Shown: piece by piece, positions 43,796-52,654 of the stretch
Layout: every line of letters begins with the position of its first letter
How positions within the stretch are numbered: the stretch's first letter is position 1
Assembly (NCBI RefSeq): GCF_042853465.1
Contig: NZ_AP031497.1
Span: 3,658,001-3,722,000 of the forward strand
Direction: 5' to 3'
DNA length: 64,000 nt
Origin: Simiduia litorea
GTDB taxonomy: Bacteria > Pseudomonadota > Gammaproteobacteria > Pseudomonadales > Cellvibrionaceae
Program-made: the position numbers and the translations under genes
The notes under the pieces: model-generated
Seen by the model: the letters and a program-made list of their open reading frames with translations, nothing else
Told to the model about the DNA's origin: nothing
Database searches by the model: none

Positions 43796-44633
43796 TTCGC
43801 TAGTGTCCCTCTGCCGCCAGTGGCTAGCGCCATTGGCGCTGGGGGCCACTCTCTTCCCCGCCGGCCATGCCGCGCCCAGCCAATACGACCCTAAACCAAG
43901 ATTAGCTATTGTCATCGACGACATTGGCTATAACCGTGACAACGCGCAGAAACTCATCGCCCTGCAATACGAACTGACATTTTCGGTGCTGCCCAAATCG
44001 CCCTACGCTAAAGAACTGACTGAGCTCGCCTGGATCAGAGGCAAAGAGGTGATGCTACACATTCCCATGGCTACCCAAACAAATGCCAAGCTCGACCCTG
44101 GCGGTATTCCGTTAAACATGCGGCCCGATCGCATTACCGAGCTGATCGCAACCCATTTGGCCAGCTACCCAAAGGCGAGCGGCCTCAATAACCACATGGG
44201 CAGCAGGCTAACCGAATTAGAGCCCGCGATGGCCGCCGTGATGAAAGCACTGGCAGCGCAGAAGCTATTCTTTATCGACAGCCGAACCAGCGCCCAAAGC
44301 GTGGCTTTCGAGCAGGCGAAAAAAGCCGGCCTACAAACGGCCAAGAGAGACATATTCCTCGATAACGAACAGAGCGTCAGCGCGATAGTCGCGCAACTGG
44401 AAAAGGCGGTCGCGTTAGCAGAAAGGCATGGCAGCGCCATCGCCATTGGGCACCCCTACCCGGAAACCTATGCCGCCTTAAAAAGTCACCTTCCCCTGTT
44501 AGCCAACAGGGTCGAAGTGGTACCTTCGTCCACATTACTGAGAGAACTGTCACACAACAAGCGTGACCCAGTTCACATATTCAGTCAGGCGAGCGCCAGC
44601 AATCGCCCGTGGCTACAGGGATTAAGCAAGTAA
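43776..44633 (+). CDS. yibQ: Divergent polysaccharide deacetylase family protein (YibQ)
   Basis: 285 residues with a signal peptide (to about GHAA). Fold markers of the divergent NodB-like family: RLAIVIDDIGYN (about 43-54), LPKSPYAKEL, EVMLHIPMAT, GLNNHMGSRLTE, FFIDSRTSA and AIAIGHPYPET. The metal His/Asp set is present (DD, H in HIPM, H in NNHMGS). Periplasmic; in many genomes it follows envC and ctpA, pointing to envelope or murein work, substrate unknown. Confidence 0.88.
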   Translation: MTKKSANSLVSLCRQWLAPLALGATLFPAGHAAPSQYDPKPRLAIVIDDIGYNRDNAQKLIALQYELTFSVLPKSPYAKELTELAWIRGKEVMLHIPMATQTNAKLDPGGIPLNMRPDRITELIATHLASYPKASGLNNHMGSRLTELEPAMAAVMKALAAQKLFFIDSRTSAQSVAFEQAKKAGLQTAKRDIFLDNEQSVSAIVAQLEKAVALAERHGSAIAIGHPYPETYAALKSHLPLLANRVEVVPSSTLLRELSHNKRDPVHIFSQASASNRPWLQGLSK

Positions 44634-44890
44634 CCCATAAAAACAGCCTAACCTTACTCCCAATTGATATAAGAAATTCCGTATTGATTCGATAAACTTA
44701 GGCTCGTTGATTGGATGAAAACAATAGAACCTGCTTATTTTTCATGCAAAAGGTCGTTAAATTCAGAAACCAATCCAACACGCAGTGGTCTAAGGTGAAC
44801 AGAGAATTCTCGAAACTAGAAGTTTAGGCCCCTCGCTCGAGGGAAAGATCGCGCTAGAAGGCGGATCAAACAGGACGATAAGGCAATATT
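44634..44890. other. Intergenic stretch, no gene seen
   Basis: 257 bases without an open frame of note. Ends with CAGGACGATAAGGC just before the DUF6316-like start, which may be its ribosome site. Confidence 0.3.
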
Positions 44891-45118
44891 ATGACTGTGC
44901 AGAGATTAGGTGAACAAGGATTCGTTTCCACACGCCAGGAACGCTTTTTCAAGAAAGATGACTACTGGTATTACAACACGCGCGAAGGTGTGGCCATAGG
45001 CCCGTTTGATAGTCTCGACGAGGCACGTGTTGGCGCCACGGAGTTTATCGATTTCATTATGGGTGCCGGCGCACCACTGATTCCAACCCTGGAACGCTAC
45101 GGCCGCCACGCCGCTTAA
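44891..45118 (+). CDS. DUF6316-like small protein
   Basis: 75 residues: QRLGEQGFVSTRQERFFKKDDYWYYNTREGVAIGPFDSLDEARVGATEFIDFI. The 'R..RFF...d.WYf.TREG...GPF.s..eA' pattern is that of DUF6316 proteins found in Cellvibrio/Pseudomonas relatives. Soluble, function unknown. A strong hairpin terminator follows. Confidence 0.72.
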   Translation: MTVQRLGEQGFVSTRQERFFKKDDYWYYNTREGVAIGPFDSLDEARVGATEFIDFIMGAGAPLIPTLERYGRHAA

Positions 45119-45135
45119 AATAATTCACGTCTCAA

Positions 45136-45164
45136 AGCTGCGCGTAACTAACGCGCGGCTTTTC
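45136..45164. terminator. Terminator after the DUF6316-like gene
   Basis: AGCTGCGCGT-AACTA-ACGCGCGGCT, a 10-bp stem with one G-T pair, followed by TTTTCT. Confidence 0.82.
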
Positions 45165-45314
45165 TGCGTCTTGAATAATGCGATAGTCTTAGCCACTTGC
45201 GACACACTTCGTCAGCCACAGCAAGCGCTGAATCGGCCCTAAGCCCTTACACCATCTTACGTTTTAATAAACCCACATGAACCGCTTTGATCCCCGCCAG
45301 CTGAGCACTCGCCG

Positions 45315-46088
45315 TTAAAGGCGGACTTCAACGCCCTGCGCAGCCATAAATTGCTTCGCTTCAGCAACGGTATATTCGCCGAAGTGAAAAATACTCGCGG
45401 CGAGGACGGCATCCGCACCACCTTGCTTAACGCCATCCACTAAGTGCTGCAAATTACCCACGCCACCAGAGGCGATAACAGGCACGGGCACGGCATCGCT
45501 AATGGCGCGCGTTACCCCAAGATCAAAACCGTTTTTCATGCCATCTTGATCCATGCTCGTGAGTAAAATTTCACCGGCGCCATATTCTGCCATGCGCACG
45601 GCCCACGCCACCGCATCGATACCCGTTGGCTTGCGTCCACCGTGGGTAAATATTTCCCAGCGCGGCACTTCACCTAGTTTCGACACACATTTCGCGTCTA
45701 TGGCCACCACAATACATTGTGCGCCGAAACGGTCTGAAGCGGCCTTAACAAAGTCGGGATTAAAAACGGCCGCCGAATTAATCGAGACCTTGTCGGCTCC
45801 AGCATTAAGCATGCGCCGAATGTCGTCGACCTTGCGAATACCACCGCCCACGGTTAAGGGAATAAACACTTCCGAGGCGATGGCCTCCACGGTGTGAACT
45901 GTGGTTTCGCGCTCTTCATGACTCGCGGTAATATCGAGAAAGGTAATTTCATCTGCGCCGGCAGCATTGTAGCGCCGAGCCACTTCCACAGGATCGCCGG
46001 CATCGCGAATATCCAAAAATTGAACGCCCTTAACAACCCGTCCATTTTCCACGTCTAAGCAGGGAATAATTCTCTTTGCCAGCGCCAT
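45315..46088 (-). CDS. hisF: Imidazole glycerol phosphate synthase, cyclase subunit
   Basis: 257 residues, (beta/alpha)8 barrel. The N-terminal LAKRIIPCLDVENGRVVKGVQF holds the first catalytic Asp (about 11), and LLTSMDQDGMKNGFD the second (about 130-135). GGGIR and ASGGVG are the phosphate-binding loops. Uses ammonia from HisH to make IGP and AICAR. Last gene of hisBHAF. Confidence 0.97.
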   Translation of the reverse strand: MALAKRIIPCLDVENGRVVKGVQFLDIRDAGDPVEVARRYNAAGADEITFLDITASHEERETTVHTVEAIASEVFIPLTVGGGIRKVDDIRRMLNAGADKVSINSAAVFNPDFVKAASDRFGAQCIVVAIDAKCVSKLGEVPRWEIFTHGGRKPTGIDAVAWAVRMAEYGAGEILLTSMDQDGMKNGFDLGVTRAISDAVPVPVIASGGVGNLQHLVDGVKQGGADAVLAASIFHFGEYTVAEAKQFMAAQGVEVRL

Positions 46089-46128
46089 GAGTTTTTCCTA
46101 ATCAACCGCCGTTGTCTTCAAATACAGA

Positions 46129-46863
46129 TCAAGCATTGTTATCGCAGTAGCGCTGTGCCTCAGCCATATTCAAGCTGCCTTCATAAATCGCTCGGCCGGT
46201 AATCGCGCCGCAAATGCCTTGTTTTGACACGGCGTTCAGGGCGCGAATGTCATCCATATTGGTAATACCGCCAGAGGCGATAACCGGAATGGTTGAGGCC
46301 TGAGCCATCGCCAAGGTTTGCTCGACGTTGACACCTTGCATCATGCCATCGCGGGCTATATCAGTGTAAATGATGGATTCAACGCCATCGGCTTCGAAGC
46401 GCTTAGCGAGCTCCGTGGCCTTAACATCAGACACTTCAGCCCAACCATCTGTTGCCACCAAGCCATCTTTGGCGTCTAAGCCAACAATAATGTGACCGGG
46501 AAACTGTTTGCACATGTCAGTGACAAATTGCGGTTCTTTAACCGCCTTTGTGCCAATGATGACGTAGTTAACGCCTGCAGTTAAATAGGCTTCAATAATA
46601 TCGGCACTGCGAATGCCACCGCCTATTTGAATCGGTAGGTTCGGGTAGGCCTTGGCAATAGCGGTAACAACTTCTCCATTAACGGGCTTACCTTCGAAAG
46701 CGCCATTGAGATCGACTAAGTGTAAACGTCGGCAACCCTGCTCCACCCACTGTGCCGCTACAGCAACGGGGTCATCGGAAAACACGGTGGAGTCATCCAT
46801 CAAACCTTGACGCAGGCGAACACACTGGCCGTCTTTGAGATCAATGGCGGGAATAATTAACAT
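46129..46863 (-). CDS. hisA: ProFAR isomerase
   Basis: 244 residues, barrel related to HisF. MLIIPAIDLKDGQCVRLRQG has the catalytic Asp 8, YTDIARDGMMQGVN the second (about 129), and GGGIR/ASGGIT bind phosphates. Converts ProFAR to PRFAR. Confidence 0.97.
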   Translation of the reverse strand: MLIIPAIDLKDGQCVRLRQGLMDDSTVFSDDPVAVAAQWVEQGCRRLHLVDLNGAFEGKPVNGEVVTAIAKAYPNLPIQIGGGIRSADIIEAYLTAGVNYVIIGTKAVKEPQFVTDMCKQFPGHIIVGLDAKDGLVATDGWAEVSDVKATELAKRFEADGVESIIYTDIARDGMMQGVNVEQTLAMAQASTIPVIASGGITNMDDIRALNAVSKQGICGAITGRAIYEGSLNMAEAQRYCDNNA

Positions 46864-46894
46864 GGGATGTCCTAACTAATTTTAAGCAAAAAAA

Positions 46895-47545
46895 TTACTG
46901 TTTGCCGTCCCACTGCACAAAATTGCGCAATAGCTGCAAACCGGCTGTATGGCTTTTCTCGGGATGAAATTGCACGGCGAACAAATTATCTCGTGCTAAA
47001 GCGACATCGCAATCGACGCCGTAATGGCAGCGGCCAACTACCAAATTTCGATCCTGCGCTTGCACGTAATAGGAGTGCACAAAATAAAAACGAGCGCCGT
47101 TTTCGATCCCCGACCAGAGCGGGTGCGCCGACTGTTGCACTTGATTCCAGCCCATGTGCGGGACTTTCAATCGGGTGCCGTCCGCCTCCAAGAGCGGTTC
47201 GCCAAAAAAGCGAACGCGGCCCTCAAGAAGATCGATACAATCAACGCCGGCGTTTTCTTCGCTATGGCTCATCAGTGCCTGCATACCAACACAAACACCG
47301 AGCACAGGCTTGCCACTTGCCACTTGGCCGCGCATTAACTGATCGAAACCTAGCCGGCGTATTTCTGCCATGCAATCGCGAATGGCACCCACACCGGGGA
47401 AAACCACACGGTCCGCACTCGCGACCAAGGCTGGGTCTGAGGTAACAATCACATTTGCGTTCGGCGACACATGCGATAACGCACTCGATACGGAATGCAA
47501 ATTACCCATGCCGTAGTCGATAACCGCAATGGTTTGCCCCGCCAT
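46895..47545 (-). CDS. hisH: Imidazole glycerol phosphate synthase, glutaminase subunit
   Basis: 216 residues, class I amidotransferase. Nucleophile Cys in GVCVGMQAL (about 83) and the His-Glu pair in VQFHPEKSHTAG (about 195-197). The oxyanion strand GVGAI is near 52. Passes ammonia to HisF. Starts two bases after the hisB stop. Confidence 0.97.
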   Translation of the reverse strand: MAGQTIAVIDYGMGNLHSVSSALSHVSPNANVIVTSDPALVASADRVVFPGVGAIRDCMAEIRRLGFDQLMRGQVASGKPVLGVCVGMQALMSHSEENAGVDCIDLLEGRVRFFGEPLLEADGTRLKVPHMGWNQVQQSAHPLWSGIENGARFYFVHSYYVQAQDRNLVVGRCHYGVDCDVALARDNLFAVQFHPEKSHTAGLQLLRNFVQWDGKQ

Positions 47546-47547
47546 GC

Positions 47548-48141
47548 TCAGAGCGTGCCTTTGGTCGATGGCATTTGACCTGCCATTCTCGGGTCCAACT
47601 CAAGCGCCATGCGCAAGGCTCGACCGAAAGCTTTAAACACCGTTTCAATTTGGTGATGGGCGTTAAAGCCACGCAAAGTATCCACATGCAATGTCACTTG
47701 CGCGTGATTGACAAAGCCTTGAAAAAACTCCCAGAACAACTCGGTATCAAATTGACCGATGCGTTTTTGGGTAAAGGGAATATCCATCACCAAACCAGGG
47801 CGACCAGAGAAATCGATAACCACGCGCGACAAGGCTTCATCTAAGGGCACATAAGCATGACCATAGCGGCGAATACCTTTTTTATCGCCAACGGCTTTGG
47901 CAATGGCTTGGCCGATGGTAATGCCGATATCTTCAACTGAATGGTGGTCGTCTATATGGGTATCGCCCTTGCAGGTAACATCCAGATCGATCATGCCATG
48001 ACGGGCAATTTGATCCATCATGTGCTCGAGAAAGGGCACGCCAGTATCGAATTTACCCTGACCTTTGCCATCGAGATTCAGGCTCACAGAGATTTGTGTT
48101 TCCAGCGTATCGCGGCTGACTGTAGCGGTGCGCTCCACCAT
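47548..48141 (-). CDS. hisB: Imidazoleglycerol-phosphate dehydratase (monofunctional)
   Basis: 197 residues, the stand-alone dehydratase with no fused phosphatase. The two manganese motifs DDHHSVED (about 68-75) and NAHHQIETVFKAFGRAL (about 162-178) are complete. First gene of hisB-hisH-hisA-hisF, the arrangement of Pseudomonas-like species. Confidence 0.96.
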   Translation of the reverse strand: MVERTATVSRDTLETQISVSLNLDGKGQGKFDTGVPFLEHMMDQIARHGMIDLDVTCKGDTHIDDHHSVEDIGITIGQAIAKAVGDKKGIRRYGHAYVPLDEALSRVVIDFSGRPGLVMDIPFTQKRIGQFDTELFWEFFQGFVNHAQVTLHVDTLRGFNAHHQIETVFKAFGRALRMALELDPRMAGQMPSTKGTL

Positions 48142-48208
48142 GGGACTCCAATGGCTGGTTTTCGGGAGCGGGGATTATATAGGTTGAGGCTTAGGCTGCC
48201 CAGCGCCG

Positions 48209-48523
48209 CTAAAGCGCTTTGACGGTAAATATTTGATCGAAATTGGCATATCCAAGCACTTTATACACTTCTGGGTTGCAATGGGTTATCGAAAATTGCT
48301 CGGGCTCGAGCTTAGCCTGATCGCGAAGAATGAGTAATATAGCCATTCCGGAGCTATCGATACCGGTGCAACCCTGTAGATTCACTTCACACTTGGTTAA
48401 ACCTCGCACATGCGGCATATAGGCCTGACGAAAGTCATGATGTGCATTTAGCCCCAAACGACCCGAGACACGAATCACTAATTCGTGCTCAGAAGGGCAC
48501 TCTACCGTTACTTCCGCTGTCAT
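48209..48523 (-). CDS. STAS-domain protein
   Basis: 104 residues from ATG 48523, with AAGGAA upstream; the longer frame lacks a better site. STAS fold pattern: HELVIRVSGRLGLNAHHDFRQAY, CEVNLQGCTGIDSSGMAILLILRDQ (the Ser in DSSG is the usual phosphorylation site) and FSITHCNPEVYKVLGYANFDQIFTV. Anti-anti-sigma or lipid-transport partner type; no kinase or phosphatase is adjacent, so the partner is unknown. Confidence 0.82.
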   Translation of the reverse strand: MTAEVTVECPSEHELVIRVSGRLGLNAHHDFRQAYMPHVRGLTKCEVNLQGCTGIDSSGMAILLILRDQAKLEPEQFSITHCNPEVYKVLGYANFDQIFTVKAL

Positions 48524-48698
48524 CTGATTCCTTGGCCTCACAGGACGCTGCGAGGCGATTTGACTAAAGGGATACATCAACTCATCTCCAATATTAGTCG
48601 CTTTAACCGGTACCGCCAACGGCAAAAACACCCAGCCATGGTCAAATGGGCTCGGCCGAATTACACTATTGGCCTTCTACCCAAACTGTAAATACCCT

Positions 48699-48989
48699 AT
48701 GTGGCGCCGACTCAACAGCATCAAGCACCTTAAGCTTGCCTTTATGGCACTCAGCTTATGCTTGGTATTTGCTCAGGCAGTTGAGACGCAACACGACCAC
48801 CAGACCTTTCAGACCGACTGCTACTTATGTCAGCACTCGCCAGTTCTGGCCTGTGGCGAAGAGGTGCCGGTACTTGAAACACCTGCCACAGACTCTTGGC
48901 AGGAAACAACACCCTATTTTCGCCACCTTCGCCAGCTAGAAAAGCGCGGCAAGCGCGACCCACCTACAACTACTCCTGTCGCCGCGTAA
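48699..48989 (+). CDS. Small secreted Cys/His-rich protein next to the TonB receptor
   Basis: 96 residues from ATG 48699 (MWRRLNSIKHLKLAFMAL). A signal-like hydrophobic stretch (LAFMALSLCLVFAQA, about 13-27) is followed by TQHDHQTFQTDCYLCQHSPVLACG, a potential metal-binding cluster similar in style to DUF2946 proteins. It lies 70 bases upstream of the ZnuD-like receptor on the same strand. A metal-handling role is inferred from composition and position only. Confidence 0.5.
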   Translation: MWRRLNSIKHLKLAFMALSLCLVFAQAVETQHDHQTFQTDCYLCQHSPVLACGEEVPVLETPATDSWQETTPYFRHLRQLEKRGKRDPPTTTPVAA

Positions 48990-49059
48990 TCCACGCAAAA
49001 AAACATTAGACATTATCGACAGCCAAGCCTCCGGGCCTTGGTTTTTGGAGTATTTCCGC

Positions 49060-51093
49060 ATGATTAAGTTCCCATTTTCAGGCCAACAGTTCCTGACCCG
49101 ACAACACTTCGCCACTACCTTGTTACTCGGCCTCAGCCTGACCCCATTAACCCTATCGGCCGCCATCGAAGAGGTTGTGACTACCGCCTCGCCACTGGCA
49201 AAAAATGGCGATACTTTGAGCCAACCAGCTGCCGTATTAAGCAGCGACGAGCTGCGCCGCAAGGCCGCCAGCACCCTCGGCGAGACCTTAAACGATCAAC
49301 CCGGCATGAGCTCAGCATCCTTCGGACCAGGTGTAGGCGCACCGGTTATTCGCGGCCAGAGCGCCAACCGCGTCAAAGTCATGCAAAACCAGCTAGGTAC
49401 CATGGATGCTGCCAGCGCCAGTCCCGATCACGCCAATTCCGTAGAGCCATTGTTAGCCGAGCGCATTGAAGTGTTGCGCGGCCCTGCCACGCTGCGCTTT
49501 GGCAACGACGCCATCGGCGGGGTGGTGAATGTGATCGACAACCGCATTCCAAATGCGCGCATAAATGGCATTGAAGGCGCAATCGAAGCACGCTACCAAA
49601 GCGTTAACGAGCAGAAAGTTGCTGTTGGTATGCTAGAGGGCGGCTCTGATCAAATTGCTTGGCACCTAGATGGCGTACTGCGCGATAGCCAAAACGTTGA
49701 AATTCCAGGTTACGCCCATGCCGAAGAAAGCCACGAATCACCCGACATGGAAGAGGACGAACACAAAGGGCTTATCGAGAATACCGACGCGCAGGCCGAG
49801 TCTTTCAGCGCCGGCGCTAGCTGGTTTAATGACTCGGGGTTTATCGGGCTTTCGATCAGCCAACTCAACAATAATTACGGTATCCCCCCGGGCGGTCACG
49901 AGCACGACGATGCAGATCCTGACCCAGACCACGAAGAAGAGGCCTTTGTACGGATCGACCTCGAGCAAACCCGGTATGACCTAAAGGGTGAGCAAAACGG
50001 CCTAGCGCCCTGGATCGAAAAGCTTAGTTACCGCTTGGCCTATAACGATTACGAGCACACCGAACTCGAAGGCCATGAGGCCGGCACCAAGTTCCAAAAC
50101 CGCGCGTGGGAAGGCCGAGCCGAAGTCATCCACACAGACTCGGAAGATCAGCGAGGCGCATTCGGCATCCAAGCCGGCATTCGGGATTTTGCAGCCATCG
50201 GTGAGGAAGCCTTCATCCCCCGCTCGGATATCGATAACCTAGGTTTTTTTGCGCTAGAAGAATTCAATCGCGCCAATTGGGTTTTCGAACTGGGCGCACG
50301 GGCTGAGTACAACGCCATTGCCCCCGATGAGCAGAGCAAGCGCAGCTTCAATACCTACAGCCTGTCAGGCGCGGCACATTGGCACATCACCGATGCCCAA
50401 CACCTAACCTTTAGCTTGGCGCGAGCTCAGCGGGCGCCATCAGTAGAAGAACTCTTCTCCCTCGGTGCGCACCTTGCCGAGCAAAATTACGTCGTGGGTA
50501 ATAACGATTTGAAGCCGGAAACCAGTATCAACACTGAAATTGGCTACCACTACGAGGGCCCTGTGCATCTTGAGCTCAATGTTTTCAACAACGCCATCGA
50601 TAACTTTATTTATAAAGCCAACACCGGCCTGATGATCGACGAGCTACCGGTCTATGCCTATGACCAAGAGGCGGCGACATTTTACGGCGCAGAAATACAG
50701 CTCACTCTGCCGCTCAATAATCAATGGCAGGTGCAGGCCTTTGCCGACGCTGTGCGCGCCAAGCTCGATAGCGGCGGCGATGTGCCGCGTATAACACCTC
50801 CGAGAGCTGGGATAGGCGTCAATTACCAAGACGACCAGTGGCAGCTCGACCTGCGCGCCACCGCCGTGAGCGAGCAAAAGCACCCAGGCGAGGGCGAATT
50901 TGCAGTAGACAGCCATAATCGCATCGATATGAGCGCCAGCCGCAATGTAAACGTGGGCGAGCAGGACGTTTTGCTGTTTATCAAAGGCAATAACCTCACC
51001 AATGCCGAGATTCGCAATGCCAGCTCGTTCTTACGGGCTTATGCGCCTGAGCCCGGCCGCTCAGTGGAGCTGGGCGCCAGATTGTCCTTTTAA
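49060..51093 (+). CDS. ZnuD-like TonB-dependent outer-membrane receptor
   Basis: 677 residues from ATG 49060, with TTGGAG at the right distance. A signal peptide ends near LSAA. The plug has EEVVTTASP, GAPVIRGQSANRVKVMQNQ and VEVLRGPATLRFGNDAIGG-type blocks; the barrel ends in PGRSVELGARLSF with terminal Phe. Long acidic/His loops (AEESHESPDMEEDEHKG near 225-241; GGHEHDDADPDPDHEEE near 278-294) match the metal-binding loops of ZnuD zinc receptors. Probably takes up zinc under TonB energy. No Zur box was found upstream. A terminator follows. Confidence 0.88.
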   Translation: MIKFPFSGQQFLTRQHFATTLLLGLSLTPLTLSAAIEEVVTTASPLAKNGDTLSQPAAVLSSDELRRKAASTLGETLNDQPGMSSASFGPGVGAPVIRGQSANRVKVMQNQLGTMDAASASPDHANSVEPLLAERIEVLRGPATLRFGNDAIGGVVNVIDNRIPNARINGIEGAIEARYQSVNEQKVAVGMLEGGSDQIAWHLDGVLRDSQNVEIPGYAHAEESHESPDMEEDEHKGLIENTDAQAESFSAGASWFNDSGFIGLSISQLNNNYGIPPGGHEHDDADPDPDHEEEAFVRIDLEQTRYDLKGEQNGLAPWIEKLSYRLAYNDYEHTELEGHEAGTKFQNRAWEGRAEVIHTDSEDQRGAFGIQAGIRDFAAIGEEAFIPRSDIDNLGFFALEEFNRANWVFELGARAEYNAIAPDEQSKRSFNTYSLSGAAHWHITDAQHLTFSLARAQRAPSVEELFSLGAHLAEQNYVVGNNDLKPETSINTEIGYHYEGPVHLELNVFNNAIDNFIYKANTGLMIDELPVYAYDQEAATFYGAEIQLTLPLNNQWQVQAFADAVRAKLDSGGDVPRITPPRAGIGVNYQDDQWQLDLRATAVSEQKHPGEGEFAVDSHNRIDMSASRNVNVGEQDVLLFIKGNNLTNAEIRNASSFLRAYAPEPGRSVELGARLSF

Positions 51094-51106
51094 TCAAGCG
51101 CTCAAT

Positions 51107-51139
51107 AGCGCGGTTGAGGTCTCGATCAACCGCGCTTTC
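51107..51139 (+). terminator. Terminator after the TonB receptor
   Basis: Perfect 11-bp arms AGCGCGGTTGA and TCAACCGCGCT, 8-base loop, then TTT. Confidence 0.85.
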
Positions 51140-51160
51140 AACTCCCCAACCAACCCACTC

Positions 51161-51194
51161 GACGACTTAGGAGCCATATGACCCCTAAGTCGTC
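51161..51194. repeat. Second perfect inverted repeat, 11-bp arms
   Basis: GACGACTTAGG and CCTAAGTCGTC with a 12-base loop, followed by CTTCTT. Could be another terminator or a regulatory hairpin. Confidence 0.6.
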
Positions 51195-51202
51195 CTTCTT
51201 AG

Positions 51203-51289
51203 TTGGCTCAGACCTGCCCGCTCTCTATAATAACCTGACCCGCTCTCTATAATGAGTCATTATTGGCTCAGCCAGCGTTTCCCTATAAT
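51203..51289 (+). promoter_or_regulatory. Repeated promoter-like block upstream of the surface cluster
   Basis: TTGGCTCAG occurs at 51203 and 51262. CCCGCTCTCTATAAT occurs at 51217-51231 and 51239-51253, and a third TATAAT at 51284. TTGGCT (51203) and TATAAT (51226) are 17 bases apart, a good sigma-70 layout. The glycosyltransferase start is at 51320. Confidence 0.5.
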
Positions 51290-51319
51290 CTCTCCGGACA
51301 CTATTGCCGATACCGCGTT

Positions 51320-52654
51320 ATGAATGCAAAAACACTGGCTCAAACCCAAATAGACGCAGCTCAAGCACTGGCCAGCGACGGCCAACCCAGTTTGCACATT
51401 TGCCTGCTGGGCTATCGCTCGCACCCCTTTGTGGGCGGCCAAGGCATTTACTTGCACTACTTGAGCAAAGCACTGTTGGCGCTAGGCCATCAGGTGGATG
51501 TTATTTCGGGCCCGCCCTACCCAGAAGTGATCGACGGGGTGAAGCTGATTAAATTGCCCAGCCTAGACTTGTTCGCCGTCGAGGACCCAACGCGCGCGCT
51601 AAAGCTCAAACATTTAACCAGTTACACAGACACCTTCGAGTGGTGCAGTAAGCTCACCGGCGGCTTTGCCGAGCCCTATACCTTTGGTCGCCGCGTGGCG
51701 AAATATTTAAAACGCCACGGCCATCAATACGACATTGTGCACGACAATCAATGCCTAGCTTGGGGCCTGCTAGACATTCAAAAGCGCGGCTTGCCCGTGG
51801 TTGCAACCGTGCATCATCCCATTACCCGCGACTTAGAAATTAAACTCGCGGCCGAAGATAATTGGGGCATGCGATTACTCATCAAACGCTGGCATTACTT
51901 CTTAAAAATGCAAAAGCGCGTGGTGCAAAAGCTCAACCACATTGTCACTGTTTCAGAGCAATCACGACAAGATATTGCACAGGCCTTTGAGCGGCCAGTG
52001 GCCAGTATCAATTTAATGCATAACGGTATCGATACCGAAGTGTTTAAACCGAACCCTGCCATTAACAAGCAAGCGTACAAAATCATTAGTACCGCATCAG
52101 CAGACCAACCGCTAAAAGGCTTAAGATTTCTGCTGCAAGCTATCGCCAATCTAAAGACCCACTACCCAGAGATCACACTCACCGTTATCGGTAAACTGCA
52201 TGCCGGCGGCGATACAGAAAAACTATTGCAAAAACTGGCATTAGAAAAGCACGTGAATTTCATCTCCGGCATTACCACCGCAGAGCTAGTCGACCAATAT
52301 AACAGCGCGCAAGTTGCCGTGGTGCCTTCGCTCTATGAAGGCTTTGGTTTACCGGCGGGCGAGGCCATGGCATGCGCACTCCCTCTAGTGGCTACCGATG
52401 GCGGCGCTATTCCAGAAGTGGTCGGGGATGCCGCGCTCAGCGTGCCGGCCGGGGATGCCATGGCGATTACGCAAGCGTTATCACAACTGTTTGACAAGCC
52501 CGCCTTGCGCCAGATGCTGAGCGAAAAAGCGCGCAGACGTATCGAGGAAAACTTCAGCTGGCACAAAGTTGCCACCGAATTGACCACCTACTATCGAAAC
52601 ATTCTCACACCCGCAGCAGCGGCGCAAAAGGTCAGACGCCATGCTCACCGTTGA
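51320..52654 (+). CDS. Family 4 glycosyltransferase
   Basis: 444 residues from ATG 51320. GT-B fold: N-domain LHICLLGYRSHPFVGGQGIYLHYLSKALLALGHQVDVIS (about 27-66), IVHDNQCLAWG, then C-domain LMHNGIDTEVFKPNP, STASADQPLKGLRFLLQA and the donor-binding EGFGLPAGEAMACALPLVATDGGAIPEVVG with the E-x7-E pair. Soluble or peripheral, transfers an activated sugar to an unknown acceptor. First gene of a coupled trio; its end overlaps the methyltransferase start by 14 bases. Confidence 0.88.
   Translation: MNAKTLAQTQIDAAQALASDGQPSLHICLLGYRSHPFVGGQGIYLHYLSKALLALGHQVDVISGPPYPEVIDGVKLIKLPSLDLFAVEDPTRALKLKHLTSYTDTFEWCSKLTGGFAEPYTFGRRVAKYLKRHGHQYDIVHDNQCLAWGLLDIQKRGLPVVATVHHPITRDLEIKLAAEDNWGMRLLIKRWHYFLKMQKRVVQKLNHIVTVSEQSRQDIAQAFERPVASINLMHNGIDTEVFKPNPAINKQAYKIISTASADQPLKGLRFLLQAIANLKTHYPEITLTVIGKLHAGGDTEKLLQKLALEKHVNFISGITTAELVDQYNSAQVAVVPSLYEGFGLPAGEAMACALPLVATDGGAIPEVVGDAALSVPAGDAMAITQALSQLFDKPALRQMLSEKARRRIEENFSWHKVATELTTYYRNILTPAAAAQKVRRHAHR

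Noticed and set aside
48640..49059. Zur box upstream of the ZnuD-like receptor
   Set aside because: No AT-rich palindrome of the GTTATA-TATAAC type was found.
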